Positions 8,132 through 16,572 of a stretch of DNA of 64,000 nucleotides are shown piece after piece. Source of the DNA: Bryobacterales bacterium (GTDB lineage Bacteria; Acidobacteriota; Terriglobia; Bryobacterales; Bryobacteraceae); assembly GCA_020852175.1 (NCBI GenBank), contig JADZBH010000006.1, positions 62,001 through 126,000 on the forward strand, written 5' to 3'. A program made the translations under genes and the position numbers. Below the pieces are notes generated by a model. That model had not been told where the DNA came from and did no database searches. It was given only the letters and a program-made list of their open reading frames with translations. Position 1 is the stretch's first letter, and each line of letters starts with the position of its first letter.

Positions 8132-8590
8132 TTGCGGCTCACCGCCTACACCGACTACAGTCTTCGCGTCCTCATCTACCTCGGCCTTCGCGGCGGGAGG
8201 CTGGCGACGATTCGCGAGCTGTCCGAGACCTATGGCGTGTCGGCCAACCATTTGATGAAGATCATCCACAACCTGGGCAAGCTGGGCTACATCGAAACCG
8301 TCCGCGGACGAGGCGGCGGAATGAAGCTGGCCGGGGGGCCAGAGCAGATCAACCTTGGACAGGTGGTCAGGCAGATGGAGCCTGATTTTGCCATCACTGA
8401 GTGCTTCGATCCGGACCGGCGTGGCGATTGCGTGATCACTCCAGCCTGCCGGTTGCAGGAGGTGCTGGAAAAGGCGGTGGAGGCGTTTCTCGATGTCCTT
8501 GACAGCCACACGCTGGCCGATCTGCTCCAAAACCGGGCCCGGTTGGAATCGCTGCTGAACATCGAGTTGGCGGAAAGCAGGCCCAGTTGA
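8132..8590 (+). CDS. nsrR: NsrR, Rrf2-family nitric-oxide-sensing repressor
   Basis: 152 aa from a TTG with AAGGAAGG upstream. The N-terminal Rrf2 winged helix (MRLTAYTDYSLRVLIYLG, then YGVSANHLMKIIHNL) is followed by three Fe-S ligand cysteines in the pattern C-x8-C-x5-C within ECFDPDRRGDCVITPACRL. The C-terminal SHTLADLL stretch also matches NsrR. NsrR carries an Fe-S cluster that is damaged by NO, which relieves repression. The downstream genes (Ric, hemerythrin, NnrS-like) fit this role. The spacing between the first two Cys is longer than in E. coli NsrR (x4). Confidence 0.92.
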   Translation: MRLTAYTDYSLRVLIYLGLRGGRLATIRELSETYGVSANHLMKIIHNLGKLGYIETVRGRGGGMKLAGGPEQINLGQVVRQMEPDFAITECFDPDRRGDCVITPACRLQEVLEKAVEAFLDVLDSHTLADLLQNRARLESLLNIELAESRPS

Positions 8591-8619
8591 CGGCGGACGG
8601 GAAAGAACGGAGAAATCGC

Positions 8620-9123
8620 ATGGAATCCGTGAAAGCGGTTCGTGGAAAAGGTCCCGAGTACGGATTCGAGCCTGGGCTCTGCCTGCCGGACCTGGAGTAT
8701 GTCACCACGCTCGGCGTCCAACGGCGGCTCTCGGACTTCAAGGACCGGAAGAACCTGGTGATCATCCTGGCGGGCAATGAGGGCGAAGACCTTCTGGCGT
8801 CCTTGGCTGCTGCGGATGAGGAGGTCAGAAGCAATGAAGGACATCTCATCGCGATTTTGCCGCGCCCGTTGCCCGCGGCGGCTCAATGGCCTTTCGACGT
8901 AGTGGTGGATCCGGCCGGTACGGTTCGGCGCAAGCTATCGTCCGGTGCGGGTGAAACTCGTCTCGCCCTGTTTGTGACCGACCGCTGGGGCGAGGTGGTG
9001 TTCACCTGCAAGGCGTCGCGCGGAGACACCGCGCCCACGGTGGCCGTCCTGCTGGACTGGCTCCGATTCGTGGATCAACAGTGCCCGGAGTGCTTTCCGC
9101 CGGAGTGGCCCGTGTTGCGGTAA
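8620..9123 (+). CDS. Redoxin (AhpC/TSA-like) protein of the NsrR locus, atypical cysteines
   Basis: 167 aa from ATG 8620 (GGAGA 6 bases upstream). An in-frame TTG at 8587 overlapping the nsrR stop is an alternative. The N-terminal pattern LPDLEYVTTLGVQRRLSDF followed by KNLVIILAG resembles the start of peroxiredoxin/redoxin domains. The usual active-site Cys after the first strand is absent: that place reads LAGNEGEDLL. Cysteines occur instead near the N-terminus (GLCLPD), in VVFTCKAS and as CPECF near the C-terminus. The function is unknown. Position right behind nsrR suggests a role in NO or redox stress. Confidence 0.72.
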   Translation: MESVKAVRGKGPEYGFEPGLCLPDLEYVTTLGVQRRLSDFKDRKNLVIILAGNEGEDLLASLAAADEEVRSNEGHLIAILPRPLPAAAQWPFDVVVDPAGTVRRKLSSGAGETRLALFVTDRWGEVVFTCKASRGDTAPTVAVLLDWLRFVDQQCPECFPPEWPVLR

Positions 9124-9201
9124 TGCGGTCCGCTGGCGGGGTTCGCACGGCATGGAAGTTTAGTTCATCGGTATTGCTTAACAAATAAGGAGATTGCAAT
9201 T

Positions 9202-9927
9202 ATGCCAGTAACGGATACAAGAACGGTTGCGGAGATTGCCGCGGGTTCCATCGCGGCGGTTCGCGTCTTTGAAAAGCTGGGAATCGACTATTGCTGCGGC
9301 GGAAAGCGGCCGCTGGCCGACGTATGCCGTGAGAAGGGCTACGATACGCAGGCCGTCGAACGGGAGCTGGAGGAGGCTGCCCGGCAGGCTCCGGCATCCG
9401 AGGTGGATTGGAACACGGCGCCGCTCGAAGGTTTGATCGCCCACATCGTTTCAACCCACCACGACTATCTGCGGCGGGAATTCCCGGCGATCCAGATGCG
9501 ACTGGACAAGGTGTACCGGGTGTACAACGAGCGCTACGGGCCCACCCTGCAGGGCCTGCCGGAGGCATTCGCCGGGCTTCGTTCGGAGATGGAGGCGCAC
9601 ACACAGAAAGAAGAGATGATGCTGTTTCCGGCGATCACCGCTTCGGAAGCGGCGGCGAAGTCCGGCCAGTCCCAGCCGGCGTCTCCGCTCGGCTCGGTGG
9701 CCACTCCCATTCGCGTGATGGAGGCAGAGCATGACGATGCGGGCCGTAGCCTGGCGGAGATCCGCAGGATCACCGGCGGCTACCACCTGCCCGATTATGC
9801 CTGCGTCACCTATCGCGCCCTGATGCGGGGCCTTCAGGACCTGGAACACGATCTGCACGTTCACGTCCACCTGGAGAACAACATCCTGTTTCCCCGTGCC
9901 TTGCAGCTCGAAGCGTCCAAAGGCTGA
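9202..9927 (+). CDS. ric: Ric (ScdA/YtfE), di-iron protein for repair of iron-sulfur clusters
   Basis: 241 aa. The N-terminal ScdA_N/DUF542 domain holds the motif GIDYCCGGKRPL (about residues 28-39). A hemerythrin-like four-helix domain follows, with iron ligands in HIVSTHHDYL, EAHTQKEEMMLFP, EAEHDDAG and the final HVHVHLENNILFP. The full length matches the family. Members repair Fe-S clusters damaged by NO or peroxide, in the cytoplasm. The ATG has AAGGAG 8 bases upstream. The 78 bp between it and the previous gene could hold its own promoter, but I see no clear NsrR box there. Confidence 0.95.
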   Translation: MPVTDTRTVAEIAAGSIAAVRVFEKLGIDYCCGGKRPLADVCREKGYDTQAVERELEEAARQAPASEVDWNTAPLEGLIAHIVSTHHDYLRREFPAIQMRLDKVYRVYNERYGPTLQGLPEAFAGLRSEMEAHTQKEEMMLFPAITASEAAAKSGQSQPASPLGSVATPIRVMEAEHDDAGRSLAEIRRITGGYHLPDYACVTYRALMRGLQDLEHDLHVHVHLENNILFPRALQLEASKG

Positions 9928-9939
9928 TCCCGGCCGCGC

Positions 9940-11256
9940 ATGGAACCCATCGAAGCAATCAAGCAGCACGAAGCCGCGCTGCAACGGTCGGTGACCGTGT
10001 GGATCGTCACCGGACTGCTGTTCATGCTGCTTCCCGGCACCTTTCTCGGCGCCTGGAACCTCATCGCGATTTCCGATGCGCATACAGCCGCGGGTCTCGA
10101 TCCATCCTGGCTACAGGCTCATGGACACGCGCAGATCTTCGGCTGGATCGGGTCGTTCATTCTCGGCATCGGGTTTTACTCGCTGTCGAAGATGGGAGGC
10201 GCGGGACGGTTCGCCGTGAACCGCGCCTGGGCGAGCTGGTTCGTATGGACGGCCGGCGTGTTGCTTCGATGGGCAACCAACCTGTGGGAGTGGCATTGGC
10301 GCTGCCTGCTCCCACTCTCGGCGGTGTTGGAACTGGCGGGTTTTCTGATCTTCTTCCTGACGGTCAGCCGCCATCGCTCGCCAAAGACGCCCCCGGCGGG
10401 CGGAACTTCCGAATCGCGCGTGTGGATGGGCGCGGTAATCGCAGGATCGATTGGGTTTCTGCTGAGCCTTGTCGCGAACCTGATCGTGGTGGCGCAAGCC
10501 TCCCTGCACGGAGCCGGTCCGGCGATTCCGCACGCCGTCAATCAGCGGCTGCTCGCGTTGTTCACTTGGGCCTTTCCGGTGGTTACCATCTGGGGTTTCA
10601 GCGCCCGCTGGCTGCCGGTTTTCCTGGGTTTACAAAACCCGGTCCCCAAACTGCTCGTGGCGGCCATCCTGGTTAACGTATCCGCCGTGGCGGTGGCGAT
10701 GATGGGCGCCTGGATTCCAGCAACTCTCCTGTTCCTGGCTGGCGCCACTCTGGCCACTTTCGCGGTTCAAGTATTTCAACGCAGCGTGCGTCCGCCGAAG
10801 ATCACCGGCGTCCATCCCACATTCCCGGCATTCGTGCGCGTGGCCTACGTTTGGCTCCTGGTGTCGGCTGTACTGTCGCTGGCGGCGGCGGCCTGGGACC
10901 AGGCCGGCGGCCTGTGGGGCGCCTCCAGGCATGCGCTCACCGTGGGATATATCTCAACCATGGTATTTGCCATCGGGCAGCGGATCCTGCCCGCCTTTTG
11001 TGGAATGCGCCTTCTGTTCAGCCCGCGGCTCATGTTCGCAAGTCTGATTCTGCTGAACGCCGGCTGTACGCTGCGCGTGATCTCAGAGATAGGCGCGTAT
11101 GAGGGATACCTGCCCTCGCTCTGGCCGCTGCTGCCTGTTTCCGCGGTGATCGAGATGACCGCCGTTACGCTTTTCGCGGTGAATCTGGGGCTTACGTTCT
11201 TGCAACCGCCGGCGCATCTGCGGGAGCAGGCCACCGCGGCCGCAGGCCCGGCATAG
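9940..11256 (+). CDS. Polytopic membrane protein, NnrS/heme-copper oxidase subunit I-like
   Basis: 438 aa with about 12 predicted membrane helices. A conserved histidine motif HGHAQIFGW (His 61 and 63) in a helix, and further conserved-looking positions such as QRILPAFCGM, recall heme-binding NnrS proteins and oxidase subunit I-like proteins. NnrS proteins protect against NO by an incompletely understood route. It starts 12 bp after ric and is followed by a hemerythrin, which supports a nitrosative-stress role. The six-histidine copper-site pattern of true terminal oxidases is not seen. Confidence 0.75.
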   Translation: MEPIEAIKQHEAALQRSVTVWIVTGLLFMLLPGTFLGAWNLIAISDAHTAAGLDPSWLQAHGHAQIFGWIGSFILGIGFYSLSKMGGAGRFAVNRAWASWFVWTAGVLLRWATNLWEWHWRCLLPLSAVLELAGFLIFFLTVSRHRSPKTPPAGGTSESRVWMGAVIAGSIGFLLSLVANLIVVAQASLHGAGPAIPHAVNQRLLALFTWAFPVVTIWGFSARWLPVFLGLQNPVPKLLVAAILVNVSAVAVAMMGAWIPATLLFLAGATLATFAVQVFQRSVRPPKITGVHPTFPAFVRVAYVWLLVSAVLSLAAAAWDQAGGLWGASRHALTVGYISTMVFAIGQRILPAFCGMRLLFSPRLMFASLILLNAGCTLRVISEIGAYEGYLPSLWPLLPVSAVIEMTAVTLFAVNLGLTFLQPPAHLREQATAAAGPA

Positions 11257-11305
11257 CCGCGCCCAGACACGAGTACGGGAGAATGGTTTTGGAAGGAGTG
11301 TGAGG

Positions 11306-11902
11306 ATGCCGATCGTCATCGGAGCCAAGCAAGAAAGCAGCTTTGGAGACCCCGTGGGTTTGTTGACCGACTGCCACCGCCGCATCGAGCGGTTTTTGGG
11401 AGTACTCGGGCGGGTGTGTGAACTGGCGGGCGGCGGACCGCTCACCAGCGAGCAGCGGGGCGCCCTGGATACCGCCCTGCGCTATTTCCGCGAGGCGGCG
11501 CCGAAACACACGGCGGATGAGGAAAAGACACTGTTCCCGCGTCTGCGGACGCTGGAAAGTCCCGCCGCGAAGGCCATCCTGGCGAGAGTGGAAGAATTGG
11601 AAGCGCAGCACGAACAGGCCGATGAGAGCCACGCCGGGATTGACCGGCTGGGGCAGGCCTGGCTGGCCGCTGGAACGCTGGCGCCGGAAGACGCGGCGCG
11701 CATGGCCGGGCTGATTGCCGCGTTGCGGGAGCTTTACAAAGGCCACATCGCCGCCGAGGAGCGCGAGGTGTTTCCGGTGGCGGCGGCGGAGTTCGACAAA
11801 GCGGCGTGCGATGCCATGGGGGGCGAGATGGCGGCTCGCCGGGGCCAGCAGTGGCCGGCCGCTCCGGAGTCCGCGGCCGCGATTCTCGCGGCGAACCGCT
11901 GA
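11306..11902 (+). CDS. Hemerythrin HHE-domain protein
   Basis: 198 aa from ATG 11306, which has GGAAGGAG 7 bases upstream; a GTG two codons earlier is possible. Iron-ligand-like positions are His in LLTDCHRRIERF, H..E in KHTADEEKTLFPRL, H in EAQHEQADESH, and H..E in GHIAAEEREVFP. Such proteins bind a di-iron site for O2 or NO. It is the last gene of the nsrR-led series and lies 49 bp after the NnrS-like gene. Ric already contains a hemerythrin domain, so the locus carries two. Confidence 0.9.
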   Translation: MPIVIGAKQESSFGDPVGLLTDCHRRIERFLGVLGRVCELAGGGPLTSEQRGALDTALRYFREAAPKHTADEEKTLFPRLRTLESPAAKAILARVEELEAQHEQADESHAGIDRLGQAWLAAGTLAPEDAARMAGLIAALRELYKGHIAAEEREVFPVAAAEFDKAACDAMGGEMAARRGQQWPAAPESAAAILAANR

Positions 11903-11937
11903 TCCGAGCTAAGTCCGCGCCCTTGTACAATCGGCAG

Positions 11938-14274
11938 ATGCTCCTTCGCGGCATCCTGCCCGCCCTGTTGCTGACAGCCTCGCTGCCGGCACTCGACCTC
12001 ACTCAGGCCACCATCGTGATCGCGCCCAACGCCGCCGCGCGCGAACAACTCACCGCCCGCGTGCTGCGCGAAGAGATCGCCAAGCGCACGCAGATCGAGT
12101 TGCCCGCCTCGGCCACGGCCGCGGGAACTGCGATCCGCCTCGTGAACGCCCGTTCCGGAGCGCCGGAGGGCTTCCGCATCGCCACCGGGGAGTCCGGCGT
12201 CACAATCGCCGGCAACGATGAGCGCGGGCTCCTGTACGGCGCCGGCTATCTGCTCCGCAAACTTGAACTGGAGCGAGGCCGTGTCGAGCTTCCCCAGCCG
12301 CTTAACCTGGAAACCGCGCCTCGGACGCGCCTGCGCGGCCATCAGCTTGGCTACCGGCCCAAAACCAACTCCTACGACGGGTGGGACGAGGCGCAATGGG
12401 ATCAGTACATCCGCGAACTGGCCCTGTTTGGCACGAACGCCATCGAACTCATCCCGCCCCGTTCGGACGATGCCGCCGATTCGCCCCATTTCCCCGTCCC
12501 GCCCCTGCGCATGATGATCGCCATGTCGCGCATCGCCGACCGGTACGGGCTGGACCTGTGGATCTGGTATCCCGCGCTCGATCCCGATTACGCCGACCCC
12601 AAATGGGTTGAAGCCGCCTTGAAGGAATGGCCCGAAGTGCTCGGCAAACTGCCCCGCATCGACGCCATCCTGGTGCCCGGGGGCGACCCCGGCCACACCC
12701 ACCCCAAGCACCTCTTCCCGATGCTGGCCAAACAGGCCGAACTGCTGCGCCGCACACATCCCAGGGCCACCTGGTGGATCGCGCCGCAAGGCTTCACCGC
12801 CGCCTGGATGGAGGAATTCCACGCGCTCGTACGCGCCAACCCGCCCTGGCTGCACGGCATCGTCCATGGTCCGCAAATCCGCATCCCGGTGGGCGAGCTT
12901 CGCAAACAGATTCCCGCCCGCTACCCCATCCGGAACTACCCCGACATCACCCACACCATCCGCTGCCAGTTTCCCGTGCCCGAATGGGACACAGCCTTCC
13001 CGTTGACGCTCAACCGCGAGCCCATCAACCCGCGCCCGCTTTTCATGAAGCGCATGTTCGACGAAGCCGCACCGCACACCATCGGCTTCATCACTTACTC
13101 GGAGGGCTGCAACGACGACGTGAACAAGTTCCTGTGGAGCACTCTGGGCTGGGACCCCGCGTCCGATTTGCACGAGGCCCTGCGCGACTATGCACGCCTG
13201 CTCATCCACCCTCGCCTGGCCGGGACGTTCGCCGAAGGACTCTTCTCGCTGGAACGCAACTGGGCGGGAGCGCTGGCCTCGAATTCCGGCGTAACCACCA
13301 CGCTGCAACAGTTCGAAACCATGGACTCACAAGCCACTCCCGCCGTGCAACGCAACTGGCGATTCCAGCAGGCGCAGTACCGCGCCCACTATGACGCCTA
13401 CGTCCGCGCCCGCCTGCTGCACGAAACCGGGATCGAGCAGCAGGCCATGGACCGCCTGCGGCAGGCCTCCGAGCTTGGCTCGCTGCGCGCCGTCGAGCAG
13501 GCCGCGGCCATTCTGGAGCGCGCCATCACCCGGCGTCCCGCGCCCGCCTGGCGGGCCCGCACCTTCGAGTTGGCCGAAGCGCTCTTTCAGTCCATCCACA
13601 TGCAACTGAGCGTGCCCTACTACGGCGCCATCGCCACCGGACGCGGCGCCAATCTCGACCTGATCGACACCCCGCTGAACAACCGCGCCTGGCTCCTGGA
13701 GCAGTTTGGAAAGATTCGCGAACTGGCGAGCGAACCAGAACGGCTTACGGCCATTGGCGGGATCCTCGACTGGACCAACCCGGGTCCCGGCGGCTTCTAC
13801 GACGATTTGGGAAACCCGGCGGCCTCGCCTCACCTGGTGCGCGCAGAGCATCCCGATCCGGAGTCCCGCAACGCGCCATTCACGGGCTTTGGCGATCCCA
13901 CGGCTCCCTTCACGAAGACATGGCGCTACTCCTGGATGAACCACTCCGAAGTGCTGTGGGACGAAACCATGGCGATGCGCTACACGGGGCTGGATCCGTC
14001 GGCCACCTACAGGCTGCGTATCGTGTATGGAGGTGAGCGGACGACGGCCCCGATCAAGCTGACGGCCAACGGCGCGCACATCGTGCACGAGGAACGTGCC
14101 AAGCCGCTGCCCCCGGAGCGGCTGGAATTTTCCCTGCCGAGGACGGTTACCGCGAGCGGCACATTGGAACTGAAATGGTCACGTCCTTCCGGCGGCGGCG
14201 GCAATGGCCGCGGCATCCAGGTGGCTGAGGTGTGGCTGGTGCGCGACGCGGCGGCCAGCCCGGCGGCTCAGTAG
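11938..14274 (+). CDS. Secreted glycoside hydrolase-like protein
   Basis: 778 aa from ATG 11938, which gives a clean signal peptide (MLLRGILPALLLTASLPALD). Residues about 20-120 resemble the alpha/beta domain that precedes catalytic barrels in GH20/GH67-like enzymes (EIAKRTQIELP, LLYGAGYLLRKLE). A TIM-barrel-like middle follows (IRELALFGTNAIELIPP, YGLDLWIWYPALDPDY, IDAILVPGGDPGH), then a helical part and a C-terminal beta-rich domain. It probably acts on carbohydrate outside the cytoplasm. The exact family and substrate are not determined. A longer start (11806) would overlap the hemerythrin gene and lose the signal peptide. The stop overlaps convergent fliS by 7 bp. Confidence 0.8.
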   Translation: MLLRGILPALLLTASLPALDLTQATIVIAPNAAAREQLTARVLREEIAKRTQIELPASATAAGTAIRLVNARSGAPEGFRIATGESGVTIAGNDERGLLYGAGYLLRKLELERGRVELPQPLNLETAPRTRLRGHQLGYRPKTNSYDGWDEAQWDQYIRELALFGTNAIELIPPRSDDAADSPHFPVPPLRMMIAMSRIADRYGLDLWIWYPALDPDYADPKWVEAALKEWPEVLGKLPRIDAILVPGGDPGHTHPKHLFPMLAKQAELLRRTHPRATWWIAPQGFTAAWMEEFHALVRANPPWLHGIVHGPQIRIPVGELRKQIPARYPIRNYPDITHTIRCQFPVPEWDTAFPLTLNREPINPRPLFMKRMFDEAAPHTIGFITYSEGCNDDVNKFLWSTLGWDPASDLHEALRDYARLLIHPRLAGTFAEGLFSLERNWAGALASNSGVTTTLQQFETMDSQATPAVQRNWRFQQAQYRAHYDAYVRARLLHETGIEQQAMDRLRQASELGSLRAVEQAAAILERAITRRPAPAWRARTFELAEALFQSIHMQLSVPYYGAIATGRGANLDLIDTPLNNRAWLLEQFGKIRELASEPERLTAIGGILDWTNPGPGGFYDDLGNPAASPHLVRAEHPDPESRNAPFTGFGDPTAPFTKTWRYSWMNHSEVLWDETMAMRYTGLDPSATYRLRIVYGGERTTAPIKLTANGAHIVHEERAKPLPPERLEFSLPRTVTASGTLELKWSRPSGGGGNGRGIQVAEVWLVRDAAASPAAQ

Positions 14275-14690
14275 TAACCGGTGGTGGCCAGCAACGGTTC
14301 GGCCCCGGCGGCGAGCTGTGTCTGTTGTCCGGCGATGGCGTTCCATCCTTCCAGCAGCGTCTGCAACAGCCGGCCGGCTTCGGCCAGCGGCTCGTCGCGT
14401 TGCTCGATGTGGGCCTGTGTCACCAGGTGGAGCACATAGTCGTACAGTTCAATCAGGTTCGCGGCCAGTTCGCCTCCCTGCTCCCGGCTGACGCTCATCA
14501 TCAGTTCCGCCAGAATCGCACCGGCCCGGCTGATGTGCCGCGACCGCTCCGCCTGGTCGTTCCGGGCCAGGCTCTCCCGCGCGCCGCGAATCGATTCCAG
14601 CGCGCCGCGGTAGAGCAGTTGTATCAACCCTACCGGATCGGCCTGCAGGACTTCACATTCCAACGAGGCTTGACTTGCATACGGATTCAT
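14268..14690 (-). CDS. fliS: FliS, flagellin export chaperone
   Basis: 140 aa from ATG 14690 with GGGGAGAG upstream. The FliS pattern is visible: an N-terminal NPYASQA-type start, then LQADPVGLIQLLYRGALESI, and the four-helix bundle segment NLIELYDYVLHLVTQAHIEQ. FliS binds flagellin in the cytoplasm before export. It lies 54 bp downstream of flaG. No fliD or flagellin gene is in the window. Confidence 0.9.
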   Translation of the reverse strand: MNPYASQASLECEVLQADPVGLIQLLYRGALESIRGARESLARNDQAERSRHISRAGAILAELMMSVSREQGGELAANLIELYDYVLHLVTQAHIEQRDEPLAEAGRLLQTLLEGWNAIAGQQTQLAAGAEPLLATTGYY

Positions 14691-14744
14691 CCCGTTTCTC
14701 TCCCCTGTCGTGGATCCGTTGAACCGCACTCGCACGAACCGCGT

Positions 14745-15017
14745 TCAGGCCATCTTCCGCGCCCGCCGGAAAATACTCTTCGGCGGATACTGCTGCAACA
14801 CTTCCTGCGTCTCCCGGTCGACCAGCCACACAGCCGGCTTCCGGCTGTCCTCGTCCACCACGATGCGCAACTCCTGATTCGATCCGCGAAGCTCGGTCTC
14901 GTTCACCTTCTTTACCGCCTGAATCAGTTGCTGTTGTTGCTGCAGTTCCAAACGCCGCTCGTGCACCGGCGTCCCGGCCGGCGCGGCAAGCTGAATGCGT
15001 GAAGCTGAGAGTTCCAT
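14745..15017 (-). CDS. flaG: FlaG-family flagellar protein
   Basis: 90 aa. A Gln-rich helix (LELQQQQQLIQAVKKVNE) leads into the FlaG domain (LRIVVDEDSRKPAVWLVD, then VLQQYPPKS). FlaG proteins influence filament length and polar flagella. The ATG has GGGAGG 5 bases upstream. It is followed by fliS on the same strand. A palindrome lies 32 bp upstream of the start. Confidence 0.85.
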   Translation of the reverse strand: MELSASRIQLAAPAGTPVHERRLELQQQQQLIQAVKKVNETELRGSNQELRIVVDEDSRKPAVWLVDRETQEVLQQYPPKSIFRRARKMA

Positions 15018-15048
15018 CTCTACCTCCCGGAGGCGAACGCCCTCGCTT

Positions 15049-15073
15049 CCTGAAACTTCATATCGGTTTCAGG
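15049..15073. promoter_or_regulatory. Perfect palindrome upstream of flaG
   Basis: CCTGAAAC (15049-15056) and GTTTCAGG (15066-15073) are perfect 8-bp arms with a 9-bp spacer. It lies between the nuoB stop and the flaG start. Neither strand has a U-run after it, so an intrinsic terminator is unlikely and an operator is more plausible. The inner arms (GAAAC/GTTTC) are the same as in the palindrome before recN. Confidence 0.4.
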
Positions 15074-15119
15074 CGGGGAATAGTGAGAAAAAAATGGATT
15101 GGGGAGAGGCCCCGGGCCC

Positions 15120-15674
15120 CTAGTCCAGGTTCAATACCTTCATCGCCACGCCCTTCTCCTTCTCGATCTTCTTCTGGAGAAGCATGATGGCGTAGATCAA
15201 CTGCTCCGGGCGCGGAGGGCACCCCGGCACGTACACGTCCACCGGGATCACCTGGTTCACCGGAATCAGGGCATAGTTGCTGAACACGCCGGTGGATGTC
15301 GCGCAGGCGCCCATCGAGATCACCCAGCGAGGCTCCGGCATCTGTTGATAAAGATGCCGCACCACCGGCGCCATCTTGTTGGACACGCGTCCGGCGATGA
15401 TCATCAGGTCGGACTGCCGCGGCGACCCGCGGAACACCTCGGCGCCGAAGCGCGAAATGTCGAACCGCGAGGCGGTCATCGCCATCATCTCGATGGCGCA
15501 GCAGGCCAGGCCGAACGCCATCGGCCAGATGGAGTTCTTGCGGGCCCAGTTGATGGCCGCGTCCACCGTCGTGGTCAGGATGCTGTCTTCAAAGCCCGTC
15601 CCGTCCGGCGAGTCGATGCGGTCGAAAATCCCATCGGCGGGGCCCAGTTGCGGCCGGTATTCGCGCAGTTCCAT
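15120..15674 (-). CDS. nuoB: NADH-quinone oxidoreductase subunit B (NuoB), stand-alone
   Basis: 184 aa. The four cysteines that ligate cluster N2 are present: tandem Cys 58-59 ([10 protein letters not shown]), Cys 124 ([10 protein letters not shown]) and Cys 152 (VPGCPPRPE). The length matches NuoB. In complex I it sits at the quinone end of the peripheral arm. No other nuo gene lies on either side: LamG-like protein upstream, flagellar genes downstream. This may be a displaced subunit or a second copy. Confidence 0.95.
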   Translation of the reverse strand: MELREYRPQLGPADGIFDRIDSPDGTGFEDSILTTTVDAAINWARKNSIWPMAFGLACCAIEMMAMTASRFDISRFGAEVFRGSPRQSDLMIIAGRVSNKMAPVVRHLYQQMPEPRWVISMGACATSTGVFSNYALIPVNQVIPVDVYVPGCPPRPEQLIYAIMLLQKKIEKEKGVAMKVLNLD

Positions 15675-15710
15675 GTGTCTTTCGATTATCCCACGCGCCC
15701 GCGGCCCCGC

Positions 15711-16520
15711 TCAACGCCCCAGCGCCTTCACCTCGGCGGCTGTCAAAGCCCGGCTGAACACCATCACGTCGTCCATCAACCCCGTGTAGTTCACGCCTAG
15801 GCGGATGGCCGCCAGCGCCGGGTCCCAGGCGAAGCGTTCCGCGATGGCCGGCGTCGTTCCTGCGGCCTCGCCATTCACATAGAGCGTCGCCGCGCCCTTA
15901 CCGCTTCCCAGCGCCGTGTGCGTAATGGCCACGTGCGTCCAGGCATCGCGGGTGAACGGAGGCTTCTTCACCACCACCAGCCGGTTCTCGAACAGGGGAT
16001 TCACGCCGGTGGTCTGCCCGGCCGTGTTCCAACCCTTCAGTTCGCCGAAGACGCCGAGCCGGAAATGGCGCGGACGGTCGTCCTTGGTGAAGTCCACCCA
16101 GATGGCCGAGTCGTTGTACGCCTTGTCGGTCACCTGTATGGGATCGCAGAAGCCTGGCGCAAGACCGGTATCCGGGTCGAGTTTCAGGAAAAACGAGATC
16201 GTGCCCGTCCAATCCTTCGGACGGAAACTCATGTTGCCGGCAGCCTTGTAAAAAACGGCGTTCTCGTTCTTCGCCTTGAAAAGCAACGCCCCGGAGCCGT
16301 GGCGTCCCTCGCCGGGAGCCAGCGCGACATGGGGCGCGGCGGCCAGTCCGGCCTTGGCCGCGCTCTGTTGTTTGTAATTGGGCGCGGAGTAGAGGTTCGC
16401 GTCGCCACGTGCCACCTTCGCCGGTTCGGTTTCGAACGAGGCGTGCAGAAGCAGGCCGCGGGGTGTCTGCGCCACCAGAGGAAAGGTCCCCAACAGACAC
16501 AGGAAAAGCCACGGGTTCAT
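15711..16520 (-). CDS. Secreted LamG/concanavalin A-like lectin-domain protein
   Basis: 269 aa from ATG 16520 with a signal peptide (MNPWLFLCLLGTFPLVAQT). The remainder looks like one LamG/Laminin_G_3 jelly roll: GSGALLF, WTGTISFFLKLDP, AWTHVAITH, ATLYVNGEAAGT and the ending YTGLMDDVMVFSRALTAAEV, which is the classic close of this fold. It is likely extracellular and carbohydrate- or surface-binding. No catalytic motif is seen. Confidence 0.82.
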   Translation of the reverse strand: MNPWLFLCLLGTFPLVAQTPRGLLLHASFETEPAKVARGDANLYSAPNYKQQSAAKAGLAAAPHVALAPGEGRHGSGALLFKAKNENAVFYKAAGNMSFRPKDWTGTISFFLKLDPDTGLAPGFCDPIQVTDKAYNDSAIWVDFTKDDRPRHFRLGVFGELKGWNTAGQTTGVNPLFENRLVVVKKPPFTRDAWTHVAITHTALGSGKGAATLYVNGEAAGTTPAIAERFAWDPALAAIRLGVNYTGLMDDVMVFSRALTAAEVKALGR

Positions 16521-16572
16521 GCGGGATACTATACTGCACCGCACGGGGCGGCGCAGTGTGCGACACCGGCGC

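Noticed and set aside
11734-13308. 524-codon minus-strand frame opposite the glycoside hydrolase-like gene
   Set aside because: It is the complement of a well-supported secreted protein with signal peptide; residue content is typical of antisense frames.
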